A stretch of 27,991 nucleotides of DNA from CAYUQT01 sp964596165 (GTDB lineage Bacteria > Planctomycetota > Phycisphaerae > UBA1845 > JAFGLZ01). Made by a program: the position numbers and the translations under genes. Every line of letters starts with the position of its first letter. Position 1 is the stretch's first letter. Shown here one piece after another: positions 15,529 to 23,597 of the stretch. Location: positions 1 to 27,991 of the forward strand of contig CAZQTW010000076.1 of assembly GCA_964596165.1 (NCBI GenBank), in the 5' to 3' direction. Below the pieces are notes generated by a model that was not told the DNA's origin, searched no databases, and saw only the letters and a program-made list of their open reading frames with translations.

Positions 15529-16185
15529 ATGGAAACCCAAGCGATCAAAGTTGTCAAACGAGAGAATCTTGGCACGAAGGCATGTCGTAGGATGCGTGCG
15601 AACGGGCTTCTGCCGGCGATCATCTACAGTCGCGAAGGCTCACCGGAGCCGATCGCCCTGCCAGCTCATGAGGTAGAGGTATCGCTGCACCGGAGCAGCC
15701 ACATTCTCCAGCTTGAACTCGACGGCGAGGAGAAGTCGTTCCTGATCAAGGATGCGCAATACGACTACCTGGGCGCCAAATTGATCCATCTGGACCTGGC
15801 TCAGGTGAACGTTCACGAAGTCGTGGAGGTCAAGGTGCCGCTCGAGCTTCGAGGCACACCGGTGGGGCTCAGCGAGGGCGGCCTGCTGGACCACATGATG
15901 GTGGATTTGGCCGTTCGGTGCAAGGTCACGGACATTCCCGCATCGATTCGGTGCAATGTTGCTCACCTGCAGATGGGGCAGACGTTGTTTGTGCGTGACC
16001 TGGAGCTGCCGCCGGGCGTGGAGCCCGTGGCCGGTCCGGATGAGCCCGTGGCAACGGTCCGCGCCCTGATGGCGGAAGAGGCGCCGGTGGCGGCGGCGGA
16101 AGCGGAAGGCCCGGCTGAGCCGGAACTGATCAGCCGCGAGAAGAAGGAAGGGGAAGGGGAAGAGGAGGAGTCGGAGGAAGCCTAA
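15529..16185 (+). CDS. rplY: 50S ribosomal protein L25/Ctc, long form (218 aa)
   Basis: 5S-rRNA-binding protein of the large subunit, of the long general-stress (Ctc) form with a second beta domain. The N-terminal L25 domain (about 1-92) starts METQAIKVVKRENLGTKACR and includes GLLPAIIYS. The TL5/Ctc C-terminal domain (about 95-188) includes VHEVVEVKVPLELRGTPVG. A tail of about 30 residues is strongly acidic (KEGEGEEEESEEA at the end). The open frame starts at 15487, but AGGAG nine bases before the ATG at 15529 fixes the start. It precedes pth by 90 bases, a very common pairing. Confidence 0.93.
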   Translation: METQAIKVVKRENLGTKACRRMRANGLLPAIIYSREGSPEPIALPAHEVEVSLHRSSHILQLELDGEEKSFLIKDAQYDYLGAKLIHLDLAQVNVHEVVEVKVPLELRGTPVGLSEGGLLDHMMVDLAVRCKVTDIPASIRCNVAHLQMGQTLFVRDLELPPGVEPVAGPDEPVATVRALMAEEAPVAAAEAEGPAEPELISREKKEGEGEEEESEEA

Positions 16186-16275
16186 TTGTGAGACTCAGGC
16201 CGGGTGGTACCGGCCGGGTATGCCCGGAATGGAGGACGGCCGGATGGCTCTCTCCAGTCCGAGATGGACTGGCTC

Positions 16276-16893
16276 ATGAAGCTGATTGTCGGATTGGGCA
16301 ATCCCGGACGTCGATACGCCGAGACGCGCCACAACCTGGGGTACCGGACGGTGGACGAGTTGGCGAAACGTTGGGGTATCGACGTGGGTCGCGAGAAGTT
16401 CAGCGGCATCGTGGGTCAAGGGCATCATGGCGGGCATGATGTTCTTCTGCTGAAGCCGACGACGTTCATGAACCGCAGTGGTGAATCCGTGTTGGCCGCG
16501 GGGCAGTTCTACAAGGTGCCGCTGTCGGACACGATCGTGGTGGTGGACGACTTGGATCTGCCGGTGGGTCGGATTCGCGTTCGACCGGACGGTTCGTCGG
16601 GCGGACACAAGGGACTGGCCGACATCATCCGGCGGCTCGGAGATGACGGTTTTGCGCGGGTGCGAATTGGCATTGGGCCTGCACATCGCGAGCTTACCGT
16701 GGAACACGTGCTGAGCCGGGCCACGGAAGAGGAGGCTCCTGTGCTGGAGGAAGCGGTCGTGAAGGCGGCGGACGCCGTCAGTTGTTGGGTCCGCCTTGGG
16801 ATTCAGGAGAGTATGAACCGGTTCAACGGTCCGCCGGGCAAGTCCGGGTCGAAGGATTCGGGTAGTGCATCGGCGGACGCGACCGAAGCGTGA
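16276..16893 (+). CDS. pth: Peptidyl-tRNA hydrolase (205 aa)
   Basis: Releases peptides from peptidyl-tRNA that drops off ribosomes. Motifs of the Pth family are all present: the start MKLIVGLGNPG with Asn9, TRHNLGY with catalytic His19, PTTFMNRSGE, VDDLDLPVG with Asp91, and GGHKGL with His111. The frame extends upstream through an ATG at 16264, but 16276 gives the canonical MKLIVGLGNPG start; neither has a good ribosome site. The C-terminus is extended by about 20 residues of Gly/Ser/Asp. Its stop lies 17 bases before the preferred rpsF start codon. Confidence 0.93.
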   Translation: MKLIVGLGNPGRRYAETRHNLGYRTVDELAKRWGIDVGREKFSGIVGQGHHGGHDVLLLKPTTFMNRSGESVLAAGQFYKVPLSDTIVVVDDLDLPVGRIRVRPDGSSGGHKGLADIIRRLGDDGFARVRIGIGPAHRELTVEHVLSRATEEEAPVLEEAVVKAADAVSCWVRLGIQESMNRFNGPPGKSGSKDSGSASADATEA

Positions 16894-16910
16894 CCAGAGG
16901 AGATGTGACC

Positions 16911-17450
16911 TTGAAGCAGAGCACTTACGAAGCCATGTTTCTGTTTGACCCCAGCATGGCGACCCAGTGGGAGGCCGTCGAGAGCGAGATCGGCCGGATC
17001 ATGCAACGAGCCCATGCCGAGATGATCGGCATCAAGAAGTGGGATGAGCGTCGCCTTGCCTACGAGATCAAGCATCGCAAGCGAGGGTGCTATGCGCTCA
17101 CCTATTTCAAGGCGCCGCACGACAGCATTTCGGGCATTGAGCGTGATGCCCGGCTGTCCGAGATGATTCTGCGGGCGCTCGTTTTGCGATGTCGACTCAC
17201 GGACGAGCAGTTGGCCGCGTTCGGGCGCGAGGCCGCCGAGCAGGCGGCGTTGCTGCGGAGTGAGGTGGCGGCAAGCAAGGCCGGCCAGCCCGAACCCGAG
17301 TCGGCGGAGGAGGGCGTCGCCGCGGGCGAGTCCGAGTCGGAGGCCGATGCGTCGCCGGAGAATGACGTCGGCGTCGAAGGCGAGGAGGTCTCTCGTGCGG
17401 AAGCGAAGGCTCTCTGGGGCGAGGGCGACGAGGCTTCGGAGAAGCCTTAG
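16911..17450 (+). CDS. rpsF: 30S ribosomal protein S6 with long acidic tail (179 aa)
   Basis: Small-subunit protein that pairs with S18 on the platform. The S6 fold covers about residues 1-98 (STYEAMFLFDPSM; WDERRLAYEIKHRKRGCY). The remaining 80 residues are a Glu/Ala/Ser-rich acidic extension not found in the standard 95-135-residue protein. Start choice: GTG codons at 16890 and 16905 are in frame, but AGGAG (16898-16902) stands eight bases before the TTG at 16911, and that start gives the normal S6 N-terminus. A TTG start suggests modest initiation. First gene of the S6-SSB-S18-L9-DnaB block. Confidence 0.9.
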   Translation: MKQSTYEAMFLFDPSMATQWEAVESEIGRIMQRAHAEMIGIKKWDERRLAYEIKHRKRGCYALTYFKAPHDSISGIERDARLSEMILRALVLRCRLTDEQLAAFGREAAEQAALLRSEVAASKAGQPEPESAEEGVAAGESESEADASPENDVGVEGEEVSRAEAKALWGEGDEASEKP

Positions 17451-17458
17451 TTGCCGGG

Positions 17459-17527
17459 CAACAACCCTGGGACGCGGCGAATCGGGAACCTTTTTGTCCT
17501 TCGCGATCGGTCGGATCAGGGTTGTTG
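17459..17527 (+). promoter_or_regulatory. Long-range inverted repeat between rpsF and ssb
   Basis: The arms CAACAACCCTG (17459-17469) and CAGGGTTGTTG (17517-17527) are perfectly complementary over 11 bases and bracket a 47-base loop that contains a run of five T. The arrangement begins just after the rpsF stop codon in a 153-base gap inside what is otherwise a compact operon. It could be an attenuator, processing site or protein-binding leader for ssb-rpsR; no class is recognised. Confidence 0.4.
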
Positions 17528-17603
17528 GCGTGCCGGACGTCACATGGTTTGAGGCGAGAACGCGGGGGAAGGCCAACGGCGTAGATTGACAGCGGAGGCG
17601 ACG

Positions 17604-18140
17604 GTGGCGGATTACAATCGAGTGATTCTGATTGGAAGGCTGACTCGCGATCCTCAATTGTCGTATACGTCCAGCAACACGGCGGTGGTCGAGTTTGGCC
17701 TTGCAACGGGACGCAAGTGGCGTGGACAGGACGGCCAGGACCATGAGGAGACCTGTTTTGTCGACTGCAACGTGTTTGGTCGACAGGCAGAGGTCTTCAA
17801 TCAGTACATGACGAAGGGTCGAGAGGTGCTGGTCGAAGGACGGTTGCGTTTTCGCCAGTGGGAGACGCCGGAGGGACAGAAGCGAAGCAAGTTGTCGGTT
17901 ACGGTGGAAAGCTTCCGATTCATGGGTGGCCAGCGAGGAGAGGGGAGTCAACGGAACGATGCGGCGGCCGGGCGGCCTGCGGGGACCGCGCCGGGCAGAT
18001 ACCCGGCCAGGCCGGCGGCGGCTTCGGCGGCTTCGGCGGCTTCGGGGGCTCGTCCTGCGGCAGGTTCCGAAGAGGAGCCTCCGCCGGTGTCGGATGACGA
18101 GGTGCCGCCACCAGTGACCGAAAGCGACGTTCCATTCTAG
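17604..18140 (+). CDS. ssb: Single-stranded DNA-binding protein (178 aa)
   Basis: Coats single-stranded DNA in replication, repair and recombination. The OB-fold occupies about residues 1-108 (YNRVILIGRLTRDPQLSYT; FVDCNVFGRQAEV; RFRQWETPEGQKRSKLSV). The linker is Ala/Ser/Arg-rich, and the extreme C-terminus is DVPF within an acidic stretch, the tip that binds partner proteins. The frame opens at a TTG (17586), but GGAG lies six bases before the GTG at 17604. Part of the linker is encoded by a 9-base tandem repeat that would read Gly-Gly-Phe in another frame. It sits between the genes for S6 and S18 as in many bacteria. Confidence 0.94.
   Translation: MADYNRVILIGRLTRDPQLSYTSSNTAVVEFGLATGRKWRGQDGQDHEETCFVDCNVFGRQAEVFNQYMTKGREVLVEGRLRFRQWETPEGQKRSKLSVTVESFRFMGGQRGEGSQRNDAAAGRPAGTAPGRYPARPAAASAASAASGARPAAGSEEEPPPVSDDEVPPPVTESDVPF
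18017..18052 (+). repeat. Tandem GGCGGCTTC repeat in ssb linker
   Basis: Three exact 9-base units (18017-18025, 18026-18034, 18035-18043) and one imperfect unit (18044-18052). In the ssb frame they encode Ala-Ala-Ser units; one frame over they encode Gly-Gly-Phe. Confidence 0.85.
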
Positions 18141-18255
18141 GAACGTGAAGGGGAAGCGGCGAGGCGGCGTGTGAGAAGCATGGAGCATGTGGCTGAGGAA
18201 TGGCCGAGCTTGTTTTGAATGCTCATTGGGCACAATCATGTGAGGACGTAATTGA

Positions 18256-18495
18256 ATGGCCGTGACAACGCAAAAACCACAGAAACGTTGGCGAGAACAA
18301 GAGAATTGTCGGTTCTGTCGAGAGAAGGTGATTGAGGTTGATTACAAAGACCTGCAATCCCTTTCCAAGCTGCTGAGCAATCGCGGAAAGATCTTTTCCC
18401 GGAAGCGCAGCGGCAACTGTGCCCAGCACCAACGGTCGGCTCAGCGTGCGATCAAACGGGCACGGTACCTGGCGCTGCTGCCGTTCGTGGGTTGA
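18256..18495 (+). CDS. rpsR: 30S ribosomal protein S18, zinc-ribbon type (79 aa)
   Basis: Small-subunit platform protein, partner of S6. It has the S18 core DLQSLSKLLSNRGKIFSRKR and RAIKRARYLALLPF at the C-terminus. Residues Cys18, Cys21, Cys55 and His58 are spaced to bind zinc, which marks the zinc-containing paralogue form. AGGA lies upstream of the ATG at 18256. Gaps of 115 and 129 bases separate it from ssb and rplI, and I see no other gene in them. Confidence 0.95.
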   Translation: MAVTTQKPQKRWREQENCRFCREKVIEVDYKDLQSLSKLLSNRGKIFSRKRSGNCAQHQRSAQRAIKRARYLALLPFVG

Positions 18496-18624
18496 TCGGC
18501 CTTTGGCGGAACCGCGACAAAGGTGTGGACAAGCGGGAGAACAGGGGATTATTCTGGATATGATCGGGTGGGGTTTGGTGGCGGTTGCCGGCACCGATCT
18601 CCCAGGCCGTTGGAGTAACATCGG

Positions 18625-19167
18625 ATGAGAAAGCTATTGCTCCGCAGAGATGTGCCGAAGTTAGGGCACGTGGGAGACGTGGTCGAGGTTTCGGAGGGGT
18701 ATGCGCGTAACTATCTGATTCCTCATCGGTTGGCGATGGAGCCGACACCGGCGAATCTCAAGTCCATCGAACAAGACAAGAAGCTGGCGGAAGCGGCTCG
18801 ACTCGAGCGTCGGCGAGCGCTTGAGGCCCAGGCGGCTGCGTTGGCGAATGTGGAGATCACAATCGCGGCGGCCGCCAACGAGGAAGGCCATCTGTATGGC
18901 TCGGTCGGGCCAAGGGAAATCGCCGCGGCGTTGCGAGACGAAGGGCACCCGATCGAGGCGAACCATGTGCAGCTTCATACGCCCATCCGTCAGCTCGACT
19001 CGGTCATGGTTCCGATTGTGTTTGCGGACGACCTGAGGGTGGAGATCAAGGTGTGGGTGGTTCGCGAGAAGGCGAGCGAGCAACTGGACGAAGCGACCGA
19101 GCGATCCGAGGAGGCTCATGAGGAGGGAGCCGACCATGGAGGGTCCGACACCCAAGACGAGTCGTAG
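18625..19167 (+). CDS. rplI: 50S ribosomal protein L9 (180 aa)
   Basis: Large-subunit protein with two domains joined by a long helix. The N-terminal domain (1-50) has the signature VPKLGHVGDVVEVSEGYARN and the motif YLIPHRLAM. The C-terminal domain (about 75-150) includes EEGHLYGSVGPREIAAAL. A further 30 residues form an acidic Glu/His/Asp tail beyond the normal 148-150-residue length. The ATG at 18625 has GGAG nine bases upstream. Its last 32 bases overlap the start of dnaB in another frame, implying translational coupling. Confidence 0.95.
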   Translation: MRKLLLRRDVPKLGHVGDVVEVSEGYARNYLIPHRLAMEPTPANLKSIEQDKKLAEAARLERRRALEAQAAALANVEITIAAAANEEGHLYGSVGPREIAAALRDEGHPIEANHVQLHTPIRQLDSVMVPIVFADDLRVEIKVWVVREKASEQLDEATERSEEAHEEGADHGGSDTQDES

Positions 19168-20569
19168 TGCCGATCGTCTCGAGCGGATGCCGCCTCAGAA
19201 CCTTGAGGCGGAGATGTCGCTGCTCGGCAGCATGATCATCGACAGCGAGGTGATCGGGGAAGTCCTTCAGGTCATCGGGCCACAGGGGAAAGAGAGATTT
19301 TACCGCAACGACCACCGGCTCCTCTACGAGGTGCTGGTCTCCATGTACGACAACCGTCAGCCCGTCGACATCATTACATGTCGGGATGAGCTTCAGCGTC
19401 GCGGAGCGCTGGAGGAGGTCGGCGGAGTCGACTACATCGTCCAACTGGTGGAATCGGTCCCCTCGGCGGCGAACGCCGCGTACTACGCTCGGATTGTGCG
19501 CGACAAGGCCATGCTCCGCGACCTCATTCGTGCCAGCGGCGAAGTCATGGAAATGGCCTACAGCGAGTCGGACGAGGCCCGTGAGATCCTCGACCACGCG
19601 GAGCATCGGATTTTTGACGTGGTCAGCCAACGCGTCAGCGGTGAGGCCGAAACCCTCAAGACGATTTTGAAGGAGGTGTACGAGCGTCTCCGCGTTCGTG
19701 ACGTTGACTATGTGAGCGGCCTTCCGACCGGCTTCTACAAGCTCGATGAATTGACGAGCGGGCTTCAGCCCGGTGAGATGATCGTGGTGGCGGGCAGGCC
19801 GTCGATGGGCAAGACGGCATTGGGCCTCAACATGGCTTCGCACGTTGCCGTCGTCGAGAACAGACCCGTCGCCTTCTTCTCGATGGAACAGAGCAGTCAG
19901 CAAGTCGTGCAGAGGATCCTGTGCGACCGTGCGGGAATCGACTCGCATCAGTTGCGGACGCGGCGCCTGAGCGAGCGGGACATCATGCAGTTGGGGCTTG
20001 TGTGCGGAGAGCTCGAGCATGCGCCGTTGTTCGTCGACGACACGCCCGGCATGACCGCACTCGAGTTGCGGAGCAAGACTCGCCGACTGTTCTTGAAGCA
20101 CAAGCTGTCGGCCGTGTTTGTGGACTACCTCCAGTTGATGTACAGCAGCGGAAGGGCGGAAAGTCGCCAGCAAGAAGTCTCGGAAATCAGTCGCGCTCTG
20201 AAGGCGTTGGCGAGGGAACTGGATATTCCGGTGGTGGTCATGGCCCAACTCAACCGCCAAGCGGAAGGGCGGGAGGGTCACCGACCGCGGATGAGCGATC
20301 TTCGGGAGTCGGGGGCCATCGAGCAGGATGCCGACGTCATCCTGTTGCTCCACCGAGAAGATTACTACCGGAAGGACGAGCCAGGATACGTACCGACCAA
20401 TACCGCCGAGGTCATTGTGGCCAAGCAACGCAACGGCCCGACGGGGCGCGTCGAGCTTCTGTGGAACGAACGACTGACTCGATTCAACAATCTGTCGCCC
20501 ATGGCCGAACCGTTTCCGTCAAGTCGTCCGACGGACATACCCGAGCCGTCGGAGGCCGCCCCCTTCTAG
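19136..20569 (+). CDS. dnaB: Replicative DNA helicase DnaB (477 aa)
   Basis: Hexameric 5'-3' helicase at the replication fork. The N-terminal primase-interacting domain (about 18-120) begins PPQNLEAEMSLLGSMI. The RecA-like motor domain has the linker VSGLPTGFYKLDELTSGL, Walker A GRPSMGKT (220-227), FSMEQS with Glu251, Walker B VFVDYLQL (327-334) and the late motif LRESGAIEQDADVI. I chose the ATG at 19136 rather than 19118 because GGAGGGAG lies six bases upstream; this start lies inside the end of rplI. The C-terminus ends PEPSEAAPF, resembling the acidic Pro-Phe tip of SSB. No intein is present. Confidence 0.96.
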   Translation: MEGPTPKTSRSADRLERMPPQNLEAEMSLLGSMIIDSEVIGEVLQVIGPQGKERFYRNDHRLLYEVLVSMYDNRQPVDIITCRDELQRRGALEEVGGVDYIVQLVESVPSAANAAYYARIVRDKAMLRDLIRASGEVMEMAYSESDEAREILDHAEHRIFDVVSQRVSGEAETLKTILKEVYERLRVRDVDYVSGLPTGFYKLDELTSGLQPGEMIVVAGRPSMGKTALGLNMASHVAVVENRPVAFFSMEQSSQQVVQRILCDRAGIDSHQLRTRRLSERDIMQLGLVCGELEHAPLFVDDTPGMTALELRSKTRRLFLKHKLSAVFVDYLQLMYSSGRAESRQQEVSEISRALKALARELDIPVVVMAQLNRQAEGREGHRPRMSDLRESGAIEQDADVILLLHREDYYRKDEPGYVPTNTAEVIVAKQRNGPTGRVELLWNERLTRFNNLSPMAEPFPSSRPTDIPEPSEAAPF

Positions 20570-20689
20570 GAAAGGTGGCCGAGCAACAAGTCCAACAATG
20601 ACAATGGCCTACGTTAACGAACGGGAGGCCACACCAACTGGCGGTCCGGCGCGGCGTGTGCTGAGGTCCGCAAATATTTCCATTAGGTC

Positions 20690-20717
20690 TCGACAACGGG
20701 TCAGACGTGTGTATTAT
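20690..20717 (+). promoter_or_regulatory. Probable bamA promoter
   Basis: TCGACA (20690-20695), a 16-base spacer and TATTAT (20712-20717) lie 58 bases before the bamA start, in the AT-richest part of the 206-base gap after dnaB. Confidence 0.5.
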
Positions 20718-20775
20718 TAACGGCCTGCCGGCGCGGTTCGCCTGCAAGTCGTCCTGACTTGAGAGGTGCAAGAGG

Positions 20776-23205
20776 GTGTCTGCGAACAGGTTGATGACAC
20801 AACGAAGGAGCACCGTGGTTGTGGCCCTGGTCCTTGGGACAGGGGTCGTTGTCACATGTTCGCCATGGGCAGCGACGGGGGCGAACGTGGCCACACAGCC
20901 GTCGGGGCAGCCTGGGGTCCGCATGGCCCAGGCCACTCCGCCCGCTGCCCCGGCCGGGTCCCCTGAAGAAGGTCGAGGGATCAAGGAAATCCGGATCGAA
21001 GGGAACCAACTGGTATCCGAGCAAGCCGTTCGCGAGATCCTAAAGAGCAAGGTGGGCGAGGCCTACGCCGACAAGCAAGTGCAGGAGGACGTAAGGGCGA
21101 TACTTCAGACGGGCAAGTTCGCCAATGCCTTTGCCACGAAGCAGCTCTCGGAAGGCCAGGTCATCGTGACGTTTCACGTGACGGAAAAGCCGGAAGTCGA
21201 GAGCATTGAGTTTGTCGGCAACAAGAAATTCAAGACGAAGGATCTTTACGGCGATGTGGATCTGTCGCCGGGGTCGCCGCTGGACCGGTTCGCGGTCAAT
21301 CGCGGACGCGACAACATCGAGCGCCGTTACAAGGACGCCGGCTACTATTACGCTACGGTCACGGTGGATGAGGAGGCGATCAAGAACGAGCGCCGCGTGA
21401 TTTACACGATAGTCGAGGGGCCCCGCGTGCGTGTGCGGAAGATTCTTTTCGAGGGGAACAGCAGCTATCCCGCCCGCCGACTGCAGCGAGAGATCAAGAC
21501 CAAACCGTACGTGTGGATTTTCCGAACCGGAGAGTTTGATCAGGAGCGAGCGGAACACGATGTCGCGGATCTGAGGAACTTCTACCGCAACGAAGGCTAT
21601 CTCGACGCTCAGGTTTCCTACCGTCTCGAGACGAGTGAGGATCGTCGCGACCTCAACCTGATCTTCGTGGTCGACGAGGGTATTCGATATCACGTGGAGA
21701 GCATCAAGGTCGAGGGGAACACCGTATTCGACACGGACGCCATCCTCGTACCGATGAAGCTGCAAGCCGGCAGTCCGTATGTGAATGAGTGGGTGAAGGC
21801 GGATACGAAGTACATCGAGACGGAGTATGGCCGGATCGGGTATATCGACGCGAAGTGCACGCCGGAGTGGGTGTATTCGGACCAGACCAAGGGCATGATT
21901 CAGGTGACCTTGAAGATCAAGGAGGGTGGTCAGTACCACGTGGGGCGTATTGTGGTCCGAGGCAACGAGCGGACGCAGGACAAGGTGGTGCGCCGAGAAC
22001 TGCGATTCTATCCGGAAGAGTTATACGATACGACCAAGACGAAGGCGGCCGAGCAGCGGTTGATGGAGACACGGCTCTTCAACGAAGCGACCATTACGCC
22101 GGTGGGCGATGCCGAAGGCGTGCGGGATGTCCTCGTCAAGGTCGAGGAGACGGAGACAACGACCTTCCTGATCGGCGTCGGCGTAACGAGTAATGACGGC
22201 GTGATCGGAAGCTTGTCGATTGAAAACCGCAATTTCGACATTGCGGATTGGCCGAGGAACAGCACGGAGTTTTTCCGGGGAAGGGCGTTCAAGGGCGCCG
22301 GTCAGACCATGCGGCTTCAGGTCGAGCCTGGGACGGAGTTGACGCGGTTGCGGTTGGATTTCCGCGAGCCGTATCTCTTCGATCAACCGGTCAGCTTCGG
22401 ATGGGGCTTTTATTTGTTCACGCGGGGGCGTGATGCCTACACCGAGCAGCGCATTGGCACCCAGATTAGTTTCGGCAAGCGGTTCGAGAAGGGCATTTTG
22501 CGGGGCTGGGCGGGCGAAGTGGCATTCCGTGTTGAAGGGGTTGAGATCGACGACGTGGAATGGGACGCTGCCCGGGAAATCCGTGCCATGGACGGAGGCC
22601 ATTTCCTCACGAGCATCAAGGGTACGCTGGTCCGCGATACGACCGACAGCCGGTTCATGCCCACTCAGGGGAATCGGTTCAGCTTCTCGTGGGAGCAGGT
22701 CGGTGCGATGGGAGGGGACTACTCGTTCGGCCGCATGTTGGTCAGCGACGCCTGGTACAAGACACTTCGCACGGACGTGCTAGACCGCAAATCGGTTTTG
22801 GCGTTGCACGCCCGGATGGGGCAGATCTTCGGTGATGCGCCGGTGTTTGAGCGGTTCTTCGGGGGGGGCATTGGCTCGGTTCGGGGTTTCGAGTTCCGCG
22901 GGATATCGCCGCGTGCGGGTCTGCATGACGATCGCGTCGGCGGCGACTTTATGTTCGTGGCGGGCGCCGAGTACAGCTTCCCCGTCTACGGCAAGACACT
23001 CCGCGGAGTGGCATTCACCGACATGGGGACGGTGGAAAGCGATTTCGGTATAGAGACGTGGCGGGTGGCGGTGGGACTGGGCGCCCGCGTGATCATCAAG
23101 TTCTTCGGTCCGGTGCCGATGGCGTTTGACTTCTCGGTGCCCGTCGTGAAGGGTGACGAAGACGACACGCAGGTCTTCCAATTCAGTTTCGGTACGACCT
23201 TCTAG
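20776..23205 (+). CDS. bamA: Outer-membrane protein assembly factor BamA (809 aa)
   Basis: Omp85-family core of the machine that inserts beta-barrel proteins into the outer membrane. A signal peptide (about 1-36) and a Pro/Gln linker are followed by five POTRA domains (about 68-139, 140-217, 218-304, 305-386, 387-461), each starting with a pattern like VESIEFVGN or YHVESIKVEGN, then a C-terminal beta-barrel. The conserved loop-6 motif appears as GSVRGFEFRG. The last strand ends FQFSFGTTF, a proper beta-signal with terminal Phe. The start is a GTG at 20776 with GAGAGG upstream; an ATG six codons later is possible. Together with BamD and LptE here it shows a true outer membrane. Confidence 0.96.
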   Translation: MSANRLMTQRRSTVVVALVLGTGVVVTCSPWAATGANVATQPSGQPGVRMAQATPPAAPAGSPEEGRGIKEIRIEGNQLVSEQAVREILKSKVGEAYADKQVQEDVRAILQTGKFANAFATKQLSEGQVIVTFHVTEKPEVESIEFVGNKKFKTKDLYGDVDLSPGSPLDRFAVNRGRDNIERRYKDAGYYYATVTVDEEAIKNERRVIYTIVEGPRVRVRKILFEGNSSYPARRLQREIKTKPYVWIFRTGEFDQERAEHDVADLRNFYRNEGYLDAQVSYRLETSEDRRDLNLIFVVDEGIRYHVESIKVEGNTVFDTDAILVPMKLQAGSPYVNEWVKADTKYIETEYGRIGYIDAKCTPEWVYSDQTKGMIQVTLKIKEGGQYHVGRIVVRGNERTQDKVVRRELRFYPEELYDTTKTKAAEQRLMETRLFNEATITPVGDAEGVRDVLVKVEETETTTFLIGVGVTSNDGVIGSLSIENRNFDIADWPRNSTEFFRGRAFKGAGQTMRLQVEPGTELTRLRLDFREPYLFDQPVSFGWGFYLFTRGRDAYTEQRIGTQISFGKRFEKGILRGWAGEVAFRVEGVEIDDVEWDAAREIRAMDGGHFLTSIKGTLVRDTTDSRFMPTQGNRFSFSWEQVGAMGGDYSFGRMLVSDAWYKTLRTDVLDRKSVLALHARMGQIFGDAPVFERFFGGGIGSVRGFEFRGISPRAGLHDDRVGGDFMFVAGAEYSFPVYGKTLRGVAFTDMGTVESDFGIETWRVAVGLGARVIIKFFGPVPMAFDFSVPVVKGDEDDTQVFQFSFGTTF

Positions 23206-23391
23206 CAGAAGCGATCGGTACGCCGGTCAATCGTCATCCATCGTCGCAGACTGCGCAACGGGGCATGGTGCCCATGTTATGTCGGGCTGTAGACCCGATC
23301 GAAGACGGGCCGCGGGATCCTGTCGCCCCCGGTGGCTCCTAGGCCATTTCGACGAGCCAAGAATACAACGGCAGGTGCGATTACCCGGGAG
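23206..23391. other. Convergent intergenic region after bamA
   Basis: The bamA gene and the Cys-rich gene end facing each other here. Two small hairpins are visible: GGGCA/TGCCC with a 3-base loop (about 23261-23273) and TCGGG/CCCGA with loop CTGTAGA (23282-23298). Neither has a T-run on either strand, so any terminator function is uncertain. Confidence 0.35.
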
Positions 23392-23586
23392 TCAGAGGTT
23401 CCACGCTTTGGCGAAGGCGGCAAAGCTTCGATCGTACAGCTTCTCGCCCTCGGGCGGAAAAAGGCAACCGGGAATCTGCTTCTTGGAGGCATGGTACTGA
23501 ATGCACTCGCAGCACATGCCGCGACGATCACAGGCCGTATAGGTGCATCCACACTGCTCCAGATTCTTCTGTTTCTTGCACTCCAT
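23392..23586 (-). CDS. Cys-rich small protein, DUF6485-type (64 aa)
   Basis: Short protein with eight cysteines (residues 3, 12, 14, 19, 25, 26, 28, 41) and a His at 32, in the pattern MECKKQKN, CGCTY, MCCECIQYH and PGCLFPPEGEKLYDRSF. This spacing matches the DUF6485 family as I remember it, whose function is unknown; the cysteines suggest metal or Fe-S binding. The ATG at 23586 has a strong AAGGAG seven bases upstream and lies 11 bases after the radical SAM gene, so the two are co-transcribed and may work together. It has no signal peptide or leader-peptide features, so a RiPP-precursor role is only a possibility. Confidence 0.82.
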   Translation of the reverse strand: MECKKQKNLEQCGCTYTACDRRGMCCECIQYHASKKQIPGCLFPPEGEKLYDRSFAAFAKAWNL

Positions 23587-23597
23587 GGTTCACTCCT

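Noticed and set aside
17858..18097. Alternative frame across ssb containing Gly-Gly-Phe repeats
   Set aside because: Not a separate gene: no start signal, and the ssb frame is intact from OB-fold to acidic tip. Kept only as evidence for a frame change in the linker.
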